NCBI RefSeq assembly: GCF_902464545.1
Contig: NZ_CABQJR010000004.1
Location: 1-64,000, forward strand
DNA: 64,000 bases
Source of the DNA: an uncultured Senegalimassilia sp.
GTDB taxonomy: Bacteria; Actinomycetota; Coriobacteriia; Coriobacteriales; Eggerthellaceae
Direction of reading: 5' to 3'
Below, in pieces: positions 51,103 to 59,118 of this stretch. The notes beneath the pieces were generated by a model, which worked only from the letters and a program-made list of their open reading frames with translations, did not search any database and was not told the DNA's origin. Within the stretch, counting starts at the first letter, position 1; every line of letters starts with the position of its first letter. The translations under genes and the position numbers were made by a program.

Positions 51103-52332
51103 ATGAACTCGGAGCAAAGGCGGGCCGCACGCCGGAAGCGCCGCGAGGAGAAGCGCGCCAGGGCCAAGGCCGAGCGCGTCAAGGCGTGCACCCTTGAGAC
51201 GGTGGCCGACCTCAACAGCCTGTGCAAGGCTTCCAAGCAGGCCGCGCGTGGCGTCATGTGGAAGGCCTCGACGCAGCGGTACATGAAGGACTACCTGCGA
51301 AACGCCGTGAAATCGCGCCAAGACCTTTTGGAGGGCCGCGACATATGCCGGGGCTTCATCCGCTTCGACCTGTGGGAGCGCGGCAAGCTGCGCCACATCA
51401 GTGCAGTGCACTTCCCCGAGCGCGTGGTGCAGAAGTCGCTGTCCCAGAACGCCCTCGTGCCCGCGATAGTCCCCACGCTCGTATCCGCGAACTCCGCCAA
51501 CATCAAGGGGCGCGGCACCGACTACGCCCTTAAGCTGCTCAAGCGCCACCTGGCCGACCACTGGCGGCGGCATGGGCGCGAGGGCTACATACTGCTGGGC
51601 GACTTCTCCGACTACTTCGCGCGCATTGCCCACGAGCCGGTCAAGCGGCAGGTGGCCGACGCGCTGCTCGACCCGCGCGTGGTCGCCCTTGAGCACCGCC
51701 TGATAGACGCGCAGGGCGAGGTCGGCCTGGGCCTGGGCAGCGAGCCAAACCAGATATGCGCGGTGGCGCACCCCAACCGCATCGACCACTACGTGGCCGA
51801 GATGCTGCGCCCCGAGGCCTACGGGCGCTACATGGACGACTTCTACCTGATCCACGAGTCCAAGGAGTACCTGCAAGTGTGCCTTCTGCTGATAGAGCAC
51901 GAGTGCGCGAAGCTCGGCATCGCGCTGAACCCGCGCAAGACCCGCGTGGTGAAGCTGACGCGCGGCTTCACGTGGCTGAAGAAGCGCATCTTCTACACCG
52001 AAACGGGACGCATCGTCGTGAAGCCGTGCCGCGACTCCATCACGCGCGAGCGACGCAAGCTGAAGAAGATGGCCCGCATGGTGGCCGAGGGGGTCATGAC
52101 GCCCGAGCAGGTGCAGCAGAGCTACCAGAGCTGGCGCGGCGGCATGGCTCACTTGGACGCGCACCGCAGCGTGCTGGCCATGGACGCGCTGTACCGCAGC
52201 CTGTTCGAAAATCTCGCGGGGGGGGTTGCTCAATGCAACCAAGCCCGAGAGACGATTCGGGCGGAACGCCCTCGCCATAGCGGAAGGGCGGCAACTCAAA
52301 ACGGCGGCCTAGACGGGTCGAAAACGAAATAA
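51103..52332 (+). CDS. DGR reverse transcriptase
   Basis: 409 aa from ATG 51103 (GGGGTG upstream; a GTG at 51094 is an alternative). Catalytic Asp167 in motif A (LLGDFSDYF), motif B-like GLGLGSEPNQICAVAHPNRI, Tyr-Met-Asp-Asp at 243-246, LNPRKTRVVKL (motif D) and FTWLKKRI (motif E). A basic N-terminus precedes the fingers. It copies TR RNA with adenine-specific errors into cDNA that replaces the VR. The last ~35 residues are low-complexity. Confidence 0.95.
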   Translation: MNSEQRRAARRKRREEKRARAKAERVKACTLETVADLNSLCKASKQAARGVMWKASTQRYMKDYLRNAVKSRQDLLEGRDICRGFIRFDLWERGKLRHISAVHFPERVVQKSLSQNALVPAIVPTLVSANSANIKGRGTDYALKLLKRHLADHWRRHGREGYILLGDFSDYFARIAHEPVKRQVADALLDPRVVALEHRLIDAQGEVGLGLGSEPNQICAVAHPNRIDHYVAEMLRPEAYGRYMDDFYLIHESKEYLQVCLLLIEHECAKLGIALNPRKTRVVKLTRGFTWLKKRIFYTETGRIVVKPCRDSITRERRKLKKMARMVAEGVMTPEQVQQSYQSWRGGMAHLDAHRSVLAMDALYRSLFENLAGGVAQCNQARETIRAERPRHSGRAATQNGGLDGSKTK

Positions 52333-52342
52333 CCAAGACAGC

Positions 52343-52370
52343 GAAGGCGTGCTGCGGCGCGCCTTCTTTC
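52343..52370 (+). terminator. Terminator after the reverse transcriptase
   Basis: Stem GAAGGCG / CGCCTTC followed by TTTCTT, 11 bases after the RT stop. Confidence 0.7.
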
Positions 52371-52396
52371 TTCGCGCCCGCCCAAACGGCCAGGCA

Positions 52397-52417
52397 ATCT
52401 CACGGCGCTAATACGAT
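52397..52417 (+). promoter_or_regulatory. Candidate late promoter element, copy 2
   Basis: ATCTCACG, 7 bases, TACGAT: 18 of 21 bases equal to the element at 33267. It lies between the RT terminator and the lysis operon, 34 bases before the first start. Confidence 0.5.
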
Positions 52418-52450
52418 GGCGGCACATTCCCCGATAAGGAAGGAGTCCGC

Positions 52451-52777
52451 ATGGACACTGAGGAAGACATGCCGCGCCCCGACGAGCTTCGAGACGGCAC
52501 CCTGGCCGAGGTCAACGCCCTGCGCGACCTGCTGTCGCAGATCGGCGACCCCGACGCGGCGCACGACGCGGGCGTTATCGACGATGACGAGTACGTGGAG
52601 CGGAAGGCGCGAAAGCTCGCCTACACCTCCGCGCTCGCCGCCTACGCCAACGGCGAGGTGCCCGACCTCCCGGCGCTGCTCGAACAGATGCGCGAGCAGG
52701 CGTCCCAGCCGACGCAGACCGAGACCAACACGGCGAACATCGACTACCTGCTCATGACCGTGGGAGGTGACCAGTAA
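52451..52777 (+). CDS. Hypothetical tail/lysis-region protein
   Basis: 108 aa, acidic and helical (LAEVNALRDLLSQIGDPDAA; YVERKARKLAYTSALAAYAN). Often found just before XkdX-type proteins in phages of Gram-positive hosts. Stop overlaps the next start. Confidence 0.65.
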   Translation: MDTEEDMPRPDELRDGTLAEVNALRDLLSQIGDPDAAHDAGVIDDDEYVERKARKLAYTSALAAYANGEVPDLPALLEQMREQASQPTQTETNTANIDYLLMTVGGDQ

Positions 52778-52944
52778 TGGCTACGAAGAAAACCGTTGAG
52801 CATTCCAAGCACTTCGCGAAGGTCAAGAAGTACTACGACAAAGACCTTTGGAGCAAGGCGCGCGTCTACAAGGCTGTCGAGTGCAAATGGATCACCGCCG
52901 ACGAGTACAAGGAAATCACCGGCGAAGAGTACACGGGGGCTTAG
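52777..52944 (+). CDS. XkdX-family protein
   Basis: 55 aa. KYYDKDLWSKARVYKAVECK and WITADEYKEITGEEY are the XkdX signature. Small phage protein between tail and lysis genes; function unclear. Confidence 0.85.
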   Translation: MATKKTVEHSKHFAKVKKYYDKDLWSKARVYKAVECKWITADEYKEITGEEYTGA

Positions 52945-52945
52945 C

Positions 52946-53287
52946 GTGAACGACCTCGTGTACACCGTGGCGGTCACCGCCATCGTGTCTGGCCTCGTCG
53001 GCTCCGTGGTATCCGCCTTGGTGGCGGCACTCAAATCGCAAGGACGCAAGGCTGTCGAGCGCACCGAGGCGGAAAAGGCGACGGACGAGGCCTTGAGGAT
53101 GGGGGTGCGTGCGCTGCTTTGGCGCGAGCTGAAGAACATCCATGAGCAGGCAGTCCGTCAAGGCGGCTTGACGGTCGCAGACCGCAAACACCTCGAAAAC
53201 GTCTACGCCGCCTACCACGGGCTGGGCGGCAACGGCACCGGAACGCGCCTCTACGAAGACGCCATGAAGATGCCCGTAATCGACTAA
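52946..53287 (+). CDS. Membrane-anchored lysis-region protein
   Basis: 113 aa from GTG 52946. One N-terminal span (VAVTAIVSGLVGSVVSALVA), then a soluble helical part (LLWRELKNIHEQAVRQGGLT). This pattern is common for holin-associated proteins and possibly a second holin. Confidence 0.7.
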   Translation: MNDLVYTVAVTAIVSGLVGSVVSALVAALKSQGRKAVERTEAEKATDEALRMGVRALLWRELKNIHEQAVRQGGLTVADRKHLENVYAAYHGLGGNGTGTRLYEDAMKMPVID

Positions 53288-53298
53288 AGGAGCAGACC

Positions 53299-53607
53299 AT
53301 GACCACGATCCAGGCGGCTCTCGCCGTTATCTCTTCCGTAATCCTTCCGTTCATCATCCAGGCGATCAAGTCCGAGGCCATGGGCGGCAACGCCGCGCGT
53401 TGGCTCGCCATCGCCGCTTCGGCGCTCTTCGGCGCCCTAACCGCAATGGCCAACGGAATCCCGACCGACCCCGGCGCGTGGGTCACCGCGATCTTCGCCT
53501 GCGTCGGCGGCGTGCAGGTGGCATATGCGGCCTTCAAGGCGGTCGGCGTGACCGACAAGTGGCTCGACGCACTGCTTGCCATGGGCGCTCCGAAGAAGGA
53601 CGACTAG
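53299..53607 (+). CDS. Holin
   Basis: 102 aa with two or three spans (ALAVISSVILPFIIQAIKSE; WLAIAASALFGALTAMANGI; WVTAIFACVGGVQVAYAAFK) and a charged C-terminus (KKDD). Next to the peptidase and endolysin genes. Opens the membrane at lysis time. Confidence 0.8.
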   Translation: MTTIQAALAVISSVILPFIIQAIKSEAMGGNAARWLAIAASALFGALTAMANGIPTDPGAWVTAIFACVGGVQVAYAAFKAVGVTDKWLDALLAMGAPKKDD

Positions 53608-53609
53608 GA

Positions 53610-54260
53610 ATGGGCGGCAAGCGCCTCGCACGCATCGCCGCCACCGTCTCGCTGCTGGCCCTGCTCGCCGCCTTCGCCGACGTGGCGCTTATAGCCTCTA
53701 ACGTGCCGAAGGTGCCGAGGGAGGAGCCTTTGCCCGTCATCTATGACAAGCCGCTCGACAAGCCCGCCGAGGTGCCCGTCTACCTCCAAGCAGACGAGCG
53801 CTGGGGCGGGCTTTCGTATGCGGGCGAAGACCTGGCCGCTGCCGGCTGCGGCCTCACGTGCGCGGCCATGGCGTGGGAATGGCTCTACGGCCAGACGTGC
53901 ACGCCGGCACAAATGCTGGGATTCGTTGGCGAATCGTGCCTCACGGACGGCGTGAACGACATGGAAAAGTTCTGCCGTTGGATGAACGCGAACGACCAGG
54001 CTTTGGGCTACACGCCTATCCACGACAACGCCGACGACGCCTTGGACGAGGCGGCTGGCGGATGGATGGTGTTTTGCAGCCTAACTGGCCAGCTCCGCGA
54101 CGGCGGCAAGAGCTACGGCGGCCACATCGTCCTGCTCTACGGGTGGGACGGCGAGACGGCGACCTTCCACGACCCCTACGAGGGCGTGGTGCGGCTGAGC
54201 CGCGAACGGTACGAACAAGTTGATTGGGCTTATTTCATAGCGATAGGGAGCGCTGAATAG
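53610..54260 (+). CDS. C39-like cysteine peptidase with signal segment
   Basis: 216 aa. N-terminal hydrophobic segment ([20 protein letters not shown]). Catalytic candidates Cys80 ([11 protein letters not shown]), His172 ([11 protein letters not shown]) and Asp188 (FHDPYEG) match the peptidase C39-like family 2. It should act outside or in the wall. Position between holin and endolysin suggests help in lysis or cleavage of peptide cross-bridges. Confidence 0.8.
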   Translation: MGGKRLARIAATVSLLALLAAFADVALIASNVPKVPREEPLPVIYDKPLDKPAEVPVYLQADERWGGLSYAGEDLAAAGCGLTCAAMAWEWLYGQTCTPAQMLGFVGESCLTDGVNDMEKFCRWMNANDQALGYTPIHDNADDALDEAAGGWMVFCSLTGQLRDGGKSYGGHIVLLYGWDGETATFHDPYEGVVRLSRERYEQVDWAYFIAIGSAE

Positions 54261-54261
54261 A

Positions 54262-55290
54262 ATGAACGGAATCGACATCAGCAATTGGCAGAACGGCATC
54301 AACCTCGCGGCTGTCCCGTTCGACTTCGTTATCTGCAAGGCTACCGAGGGCACGCGCTACGTGTCGCCAGACTGCGACCGCCAGATTCAGCAGGCGATCG
54401 GCCTTGGCAAGCTCGTGGGCGTGTACCACTATGTCAACGGCGGCGATGCCGAGGCGGAGGCCGAGTACTTCTACGAGCACTGCAAGGGCTACGTCGGCAA
54501 GGCCGCGTTCTTCATCGACTGGGAGGATCAGGGCAACAAGGCATGGGGTGACACGTCCTACCTCAAGGCCATGGCCGAGCGCCTGGCCGAGCTTCTTGGC
54601 GTGAGCGTGGATCGCATCGGCATCTACGCCAGCAAGAGCGTGTTCCCGTGGAACCTCACCGACGCCAAGACGTGGGTGGCGCAGTACGCCGACATGAACG
54701 CCACGGGCTACCAGGACGCGCCTTGGAACGAGGGCGCTTACGATTGCGCCATCCGCCAGTACTCCTCATGCGGGCGCTTGGACGGCTGGGCGGGCAACCT
54801 CGACATCAACAAGTGCTATATCTCCCGCGCGGAGTGGGAGGCCATGGCTGGCGGCTCCAACGGCGATCCCGACTCGCTTATCCACGGCATCGACGAGACG
54901 CCAACGGCAGACCTCGCGGCGAAAGTGCTCGCTGGCGAGCTCGGAGACGGCGACGACCGCAAGCACGCGCTTGGCGACCGCTACCAGGAGGTGCAGTCGC
55001 TCGTGAACCACATCCTCACGGCATCCGCCGAAGATCTGGCCGCTGAGACATGGGCGGGCGATTACGGCAACGGCAGCCGCCGCAAGGCCGTGCTGGGGCC
55101 GCGCTACGACGAGGTCATGGCGGTAATCAACGGCCAGACCGAGACCGAGCAGGTGTACGTGGTGCAGAGCGGTGACACGCTTTCAGCTATCGCCGCCAAG
55201 TACGGCACGACCTATCAGGATCTCGCCGCCAAGAACGGCATCTCAAACCCGAACCTGATTTATCCCGGCATGCGCCTGGTTGTTTCCTAG
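54262..55290 (+). CDS. Endolysin: GH25 muramidase with CW_7 and LysM domains
   Basis: 342 aa. GH25 domain (1-~195) with Asp5 (GIDISNWQ), Asp86 and Glu88 (FIDWED). Two CW_7-like repeats follow ([40 protein letters not shown]), then a LysM ([20 protein letters not shown]). It cuts the glycan backbone. The two kinds of wall-binding parts together are less common. Last gene of the prophage. Confidence 0.94.
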   Translation: MNGIDISNWQNGINLAAVPFDFVICKATEGTRYVSPDCDRQIQQAIGLGKLVGVYHYVNGGDAEAEAEYFYEHCKGYVGKAAFFIDWEDQGNKAWGDTSYLKAMAERLAELLGVSVDRIGIYASKSVFPWNLTDAKTWVAQYADMNATGYQDAPWNEGAYDCAIRQYSSCGRLDGWAGNLDINKCYISRAEWEAMAGGSNGDPDSLIHGIDETPTADLAAKVLAGELGDGDDRKHALGDRYQEVQSLVNHILTASAEDLAAETWAGDYGNGSRRKAVLGPRYDEVMAVINGQTETEQVYVVQSGDTLSAIAAKYGTTYQDLAAKNGISNPNLIYPGMRLVVS

Positions 55291-55364
55291 GCCGCTCGTG
55301 GTATCCTAACGAAAACGATTGTGCCGACTGCGCATACCTCGGTTCGAGGAGATGCGCAAACGGT

Positions 55365-55372
55365 GCACCATT
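55365..55372. other. Putative attR core
   Basis: GCACCATT, also at 19117-19124. The phage side holds a long hairpin (TGCGCA outer stem, CCTCG/CGAGG inner stem, 55329-55358). Confidence 0.5.
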
Positions 55373-55375
55373 CCG

Positions 55376-55510
55376 GTTTTCCTCGAACCCGCCAGGTACC
55401 AAGCCTGGCGGGTTCGTCGTTTCTCGCGTCGTGGTTCAGCGTCGCCGGCATGTCTTCACCCGACGCGCTCACTTACCAGACGAAGGCCTTGATCAGCGTC
55501 AGGCACTTCA
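55376..55510 (-). pseudogene. Decayed 3' end of a related serine integrase, scar 1
   Basis: On the minus strand it reads LTLIKAFVW, a TAA stop, VSASGEDMPATLNHDARNDE and PARL...RVRGKPEWC, which lines up with LLKAFVYQVS...NYDVESNEPARL...RVRTKCKWC of the active integrase. Only about 45 codons remain. Confidence 0.75.
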
Positions 55511-55544
55511 CCTCCCAACGCACACACCTTTAGCGTGGGGCACT

Positions 55545-55612
55545 CCATCGCCCGACGCACGTACCCGCCAGACAATAGCCTTGAGCGAAGCGCGCCTTCG
55601 GGCGTAGCGCCG
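55545..55612 (-). pseudogene. Second, older integrase 3' remnant, scar 2
   Basis: Minus-strand reading ASLKAIVWRVRASGDGVPHA aligns with LLKAFVYQVSVSDEECIVTL of the integrase. It is shorter and more changed than scar 1 and lies directly beyond it. Confidence 0.5.
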
Positions 55613-55614
55613 CG

Positions 55615-56025
55615 TTACGCCTGCTGCCCCTGCGGGGCATCGCCGGCATCCAGAAAGATCTTGCGGGTGACGAAGTTCCACACCATGACCACCGCCGTGG
55701 CGAAGATCTTGGTGATCAGGTAGTGCACGCCCAGAAGCTCCACGCCGGCCCACATGCAGGCGTTGTTGATGCCCAGGCCGATGACCGACAGCACCACGAA
55801 GATGATGAACTCACGGCGACGGGACATGCCTTCTTTATGGGTAAACACGTAGCGCATCGACGCCACGTAGTTGAACACCACCGACACCGTGAACGAGATG
55901 GTGGCGCTGACCAGGTAGTTCACACCGAACGCCTCGGTAAGCAAGGCCAGCAGGCCGTAGTCGATGACGAACGCAATCACGCCGACCACGCCGAACTTCA
56001 TAAGCTGCGCGATAAGCTTCTTCAC
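55615..56025 (-). CDS. GtrA-family membrane protein
   Basis: 136 aa from GTG 56025 with GGAGAGGAG upstream. Four spans (FGVVGVIAFVIDYGLLALL; LVSATISFTVSVVFNYVASM; FIIFVVLSVIGLGINNACMW; IFATAVVMVWNFVTRKI). GtrA proteins are thought to flip lipid-linked sugars made by GT2 enzymes; such an enzyme is coded divergently next door. Confidence 0.88.
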   Translation of the reverse strand: MKKLIAQLMKFGVVGVIAFVIDYGLLALLTEAFGVNYLVSATISFTVSVVFNYVASMRYVFTHKEGMSRRREFIIFVVLSVIGLGINNACMWAGVELLGVHYLITKIFATAVVMVWNFVTRKIFLDAGDAPQGQQA

Positions 56026-56360
56026 GCAGGGCTCCTCTCCATCGCAAGCGGGGGCATCCCGCATCCGCTGGGCCTTCGACCAAGGCCCGGCTCGGTACAT
56101 TCCCAAATGCCGTCACGCACGCGCCGCCAACCTTGCATGCCGGAACACGGCGCCGGCAGCAGGCCGAGCAACCCATGAGCAAGGCGAAAGGCACTCTCAG
56201 CGCAACCCGTCGATTATGGCACCCCTTGCCCCATCGGCACAACAATCCCACGCCATCCGCGCATATACTGCGGAAAGCACAGCATTCACGTAGCGAAACC
56301 GCGCGGTTTCGAGTAGCATGCCTAGTAATTGTGCATTCAACTTTCACGAAGGAGCGCCCG
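56026..56360. other. Divergent intergenic region
   Basis: 335 bases between the GtrA-like and glycosyltransferase genes. It must hold both promoters, but I see no strong -35/-10 pair. No gene is supported. Confidence 0.5.
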
Positions 56361-57338
56361 GTGACTGAAACCGATAAGGCCGCCCTCACGGGCAAAGGCG
56401 TGGCCGTCATCATACCCTGCTACAACGAGGCCGTCACCATCGGCAAGGTGGTCGACGACTTCCGCCGCGTGCTGCCCGAGGCGGACGTGTACGTCTACGA
56501 CAACAACTCCTCCGACGGCACCGGCGACATCGCGCGCGCCCACGGGGCCACGGTCAAGGTGGAGCGCCGCCAGGGCAAGGGCAACGTCGTGCGCCAGATG
56601 ATGCGCGACATCGACGCCGAGGCCTACCTCATGGTCGACGGCGACGACACCTACCCCGCCGAGGCCGCGCCGGCCCTGCTCGCGCCGCTTTTCGCCGACG
56701 AGGCCGACATGGTGGTGGGCGACCGCCTCTCGAACGGCACCTACGGCGAGGAGAACGACCGCGCCTTCCACGGCTTCGGCAACGACCTGGTGCGCTTCCT
56801 CATCAAGGCCATCTACGGCTTCGAGTTCTCCGACGTCATGACGGGCTACCGCGCCTACAACAAGGTGTTCGCCAAGACCATGCCCGTGCTCTCGCCGGGC
56901 TTCGAGATCGAGACCGAGCTTTCGATCCACGCCGTCGACAAGCGCTGGCGCATCGCCGAGGTGCCCATCGACTACCGCGACCGCCCCGAGGGCTCGGAGT
57001 CGAAGCTGTCCACCTTCTCCGACGGCTTCAAGGTGCTCATGATGATCATGTCGCTGTTCAAGGACTACAAGCCGCTGGCGCTGTTCTCCTGGGTGGCGCT
57101 GCTGTTCGTGGTGCTGGGCCTGGTCGCCGGCGTGCCGGTCATCGCGCAGTTCGCCGCCACGGGCCTGGTACCGAAGCTGCCCACGGCGCTTCTGGCGGTG
57201 GGCCTGGTGTTCGTGGGCCTGCTGTGCTTCGCGTGCGGGCTCATCTTGGACACGGTGGTCAAGGGCAACCGCAAGCAGTACGAGATCGAGGTCACGGAAG
57301 CCTACGAGCGTTACGGGCGCTCAAGCGCCGCGAAGTAG
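56361..57338 (+). CDS. GT2 glycosyltransferase (polyprenyl-phosphate sugar transferase type)
   Basis: 325 aa from GTG 56361 with AAGGAG upstream. VAVIIPCYNEAVTIGKVVDD at the start, DxD in MVDGDDTYP and GYRAYNKVFAKTMPVLSPGF are typical for dolichyl-P-mannose synthase-like enzymes. Two C-terminal spans (LFSWVALLFVVLGLVAGVPV; TALLAVGLVFVGLLCFACGL). Transfers sugar to a polyprenyl carrier; pairs with the GtrA flippase for envelope glycans. Confidence 0.9.
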   Translation: MTETDKAALTGKGVAVIIPCYNEAVTIGKVVDDFRRVLPEADVYVYDNNSSDGTGDIARAHGATVKVERRQGKGNVVRQMMRDIDAEAYLMVDGDDTYPAEAAPALLAPLFADEADMVVGDRLSNGTYGEENDRAFHGFGNDLVRFLIKAIYGFEFSDVMTGYRAYNKVFAKTMPVLSPGFEIETELSIHAVDKRWRIAEVPIDYRDRPEGSESKLSTFSDGFKVLMMIMSLFKDYKPLALFSWVALLFVVLGLVAGVPVIAQFAATGLVPKLPTALLAVGLVFVGLLCFACGLILDTVVKGNRKQYEIEVTEAYERYGRSSAAK

Positions 57339-57532
57339 GCCGACGGCTTCCCGTGTCCCCCTTTTCCCGTCGAGAAGGGCGTCCCCCATCAGCGCAGGCC
57401 AATGCACCCGATCGTTTCACGCCCTCATCGACGATCATCAGTTTACGGGGATTTGCGCCGAGCGAGCCCATCCGGTCTGTTGAAATGGGGCCAAGTTGTG
57501 TAAGAAATATGCACAACCCCGCAATCGGGTCT

Positions 57533-57560
57533 TGCGAATCGGATTGCTTTTTGGCATACT
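57533..57560 (+). promoter_or_regulatory. Promoter of tRNA-Glu
   Basis: TTGCGA (57533-57538) and CATACT (57555-57560) with a 16-base spacer, 34 bases before the tRNA. The stretch 57339-57532 shows no gene. Confidence 0.55.
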
Positions 57561-57594
57561 GAACGGGCTGCTTTTCGACACGGAAGCGCAACCC

Positions 57595-57669
57595 GTCCCC
57601 ATAGTCTAGAGGTCAGGACGCGGCCCTTTCAAGGCTGAGACACGAGTTCGATTCTCGTTGGGGGCACCA
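57595..57669 (+). tRNA. tRNA-Glu (TTC)
   Basis: 75 bases with encoded CCA. Acceptor GTCCCCA pairs with TGGGGGC (one G-T); the anticodon loop CTTTCAA gives TTC. Two terminators follow. Confidence 0.95.
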
Positions 57670-57680
57670 TTCGAACGCTA

Positions 57681-57706
57681 GGGCTGGTCGAGTACCGGCC
57701 CTTTTT
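57681..57706 (+). terminator. tRNA-Glu terminator 1
   Basis: 8-bp stem GGGCTGGT / ACCGGCCC followed by TTTTT. Confidence 0.85.
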
Positions 57707-57712
57707 GTTAGC

Positions 57713-57735
57713 AAAAGCCGGTTCGCCGGCTTTTT
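57713..57735 (+). terminator. tRNA-Glu terminator 2
   Basis: 9-bp stem AAAAGCCGG / CCGGCTTTT with a TTCG tetraloop. It lies immediately before the next coding frame. Confidence 0.8.
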
Positions 57736-57742
57736 CGCTATC

Positions 57743-59086
57743 TTGAAGGGAAAGGCATCCATCATCGCTACCCCCGCAGAAACCGATCCGCACAACGAGC
57801 AGGCCGCACCGCTGGTCATCGTCATGCACGCTTCGGTGGGCTCGGGGCATCGCAGCGCGGCCAACGCCGTGGCCCAAGCCTTCGAATATATGAAAGCCGA
57901 GCAGGCCGAAGGGCGCGAGCAGCCCACGGAGGCCTTCCCCGTTGTGCCGAAGCTCCCCGACGGTCTTGAGGTCAAGGTGCTCGATGTGCTCGATTACGGC
58001 CGCGTTGTGTTCAACGGCGACAAAACCGCTTCCATGTTCACCGGCCCCACCCGTCCTATCTACGACCTGACGTGGCGCTTCACGCTTACCGGCAGGCTTT
58101 TGTGGGGAGGCGGCAGCATCTGGTCGCACCTGATGTACGGCAAGTTCACCGAGCTGGTGCGCAAGCGCCGTCCGCTTGCCATCATATGCACGCACATCAC
58201 CGCAGCCAACGTCGCCGTGGCAGCGCGCATGCTCACCGGGCAGCACTTCCCCATCGTGTGCGTTCCCACCGACTACGAGACCGAGGGGCTGTGGCCGCAT
58301 CTGTCCACCGACCTGTTCTGCGTCGCCACGGAGAGCATGGCCGAAACGCTGCGCCCGCGCCTGGTGCCTGAACAGCGCATCCGCATTACCGGCATCCCCA
58401 CGCGCGAGGACTTCCGCACAAGCTACGACCGCGCGCAAACCCGGCAAAGTCTGGAACTGCCGCAGGGCAAGCGCATCGTGCTGGCGCTTGCCGGAGCCTA
58501 TCTACCCCGGCCCTACGTGCACTTCCGCACGGCGCTCGATAACCTGCTGCCGTATCTGCACACGTTCAGCGACACGCTGCACTTCGTGTTCGTCGCGGGA
58601 AACGATGCCGAATATGCCGGCCATCTGCGAAGGGCCTGCAGCGACCTGGGCATTTCTGATTGCGTGACGGTGCTCGAATACGTCGAGGGCATGGCAGGCC
58701 TTATGGCGGCATCGGATTTGGTCATCTGCAAATCCGGCGGCCTTACCGTCACCGAGTGTCTGTGCGCGAAGGTGCCCATGATCTTGCTCGGCCGTGCATA
58801 CGGCCAGGAAAACGCCAACGTCAGGCTGCTTACCGCACACGGTGCCGCCATGCACGTCACCACCTGGCGAGAGCTGCTTGAAGCGCTCCGGCACATCTCC
58901 CGCAGCCCCGAAAGCGCACGTTCGATGTTGGTCAACGGCAGCTTCCTTCGCCACCCCGACGCCGCACGCGACATAGCGTGCGCCGCCATGGAGCTTGCCA
59001 ACGCCGAGAAAGACCCAGCCAACCCGCTGTACAAGAAGCACTTCCTCCATTTCTATTGGGGGCATAAACCCGCGCACGTGCGATAG
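57743..59086 (+). CDS. MGDG synthase/UgtP-like glycosyltransferase
   Basis: 447 aa if TTG 57743 is used. VIVMHASVGSGHRSAANAVA at the N-terminus and DLVICKSGGLTVTECLCAKV with LLGRAYGQENANVRLL at the C-terminus match the MGDG synthase / processive diacylglycerol glucosyltransferase family (GT28). It likely makes glycolipids on the inner membrane face. No ATG or GTG lies in the first 30 codons; AGGGAAAGG stands where a ribosome site would serve an ATC triplet at 57761, so the start is uncertain. Confidence 0.85.
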   Translation: MKGKASIIATPAETDPHNEQAAPLVIVMHASVGSGHRSAANAVAQAFEYMKAEQAEGREQPTEAFPVVPKLPDGLEVKVLDVLDYGRVVFNGDKTASMFTGPTRPIYDLTWRFTLTGRLLWGGGSIWSHLMYGKFTELVRKRRPLAIICTHITAANVAVAARMLTGQHFPIVCVPTDYETEGLWPHLSTDLFCVATESMAETLRPRLVPEQRIRITGIPTREDFRTSYDRAQTRQSLELPQGKRIVLALAGAYLPRPYVHFRTALDNLLPYLHTFSDTLHFVFVAGNDAEYAGHLRRACSDLGISDCVTVLEYVEGMAGLMAASDLVICKSGGLTVTECLCAKVPMILLGRAYGQENANVRLLTAHGAAMHVTTWRELLEALRHISRSPESARSMLVNGSFLRHPDAARDIACAAMELANAEKDPANPLYKKHFLHFYWGHKPAHVR

Positions 59087-59118
59087 AGCCGCGCGCATCT
59101 GGAAAGGATCTACCTTAT

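Larger units (their letters stand above)
19117..55372. mobile_element. Siphovirus-like prophage at tRNA-Arg with a diversity-generating retroelement
   Basis: About 36.25 kb between two copies of GCACCATT. The order is standard: integrase and repressor leftward; early/replication genes; terminase, head, tail, host-recognition/DGR and lysis genes rightward. All expected structural genes are present and none is visibly broken, so it may still be inducible. Boundaries rest on the shared 8-bp core, the integrase reading into the tRNA and the end of the endolysin gene. Confidence 0.9.

Noticed and set aside
50738..51106. Open frame running through the template repeat
   Set aside because: The TR is a non-coding template; the frame differs from the VR frame at its start and has no function of its own.
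55329..55370. tRNA-like 3' end at attR
   Set aside because: It has GGTTCGA and ends in ACCA, but no T-stem or acceptor pairing forms; only the 8-bp core is shared.
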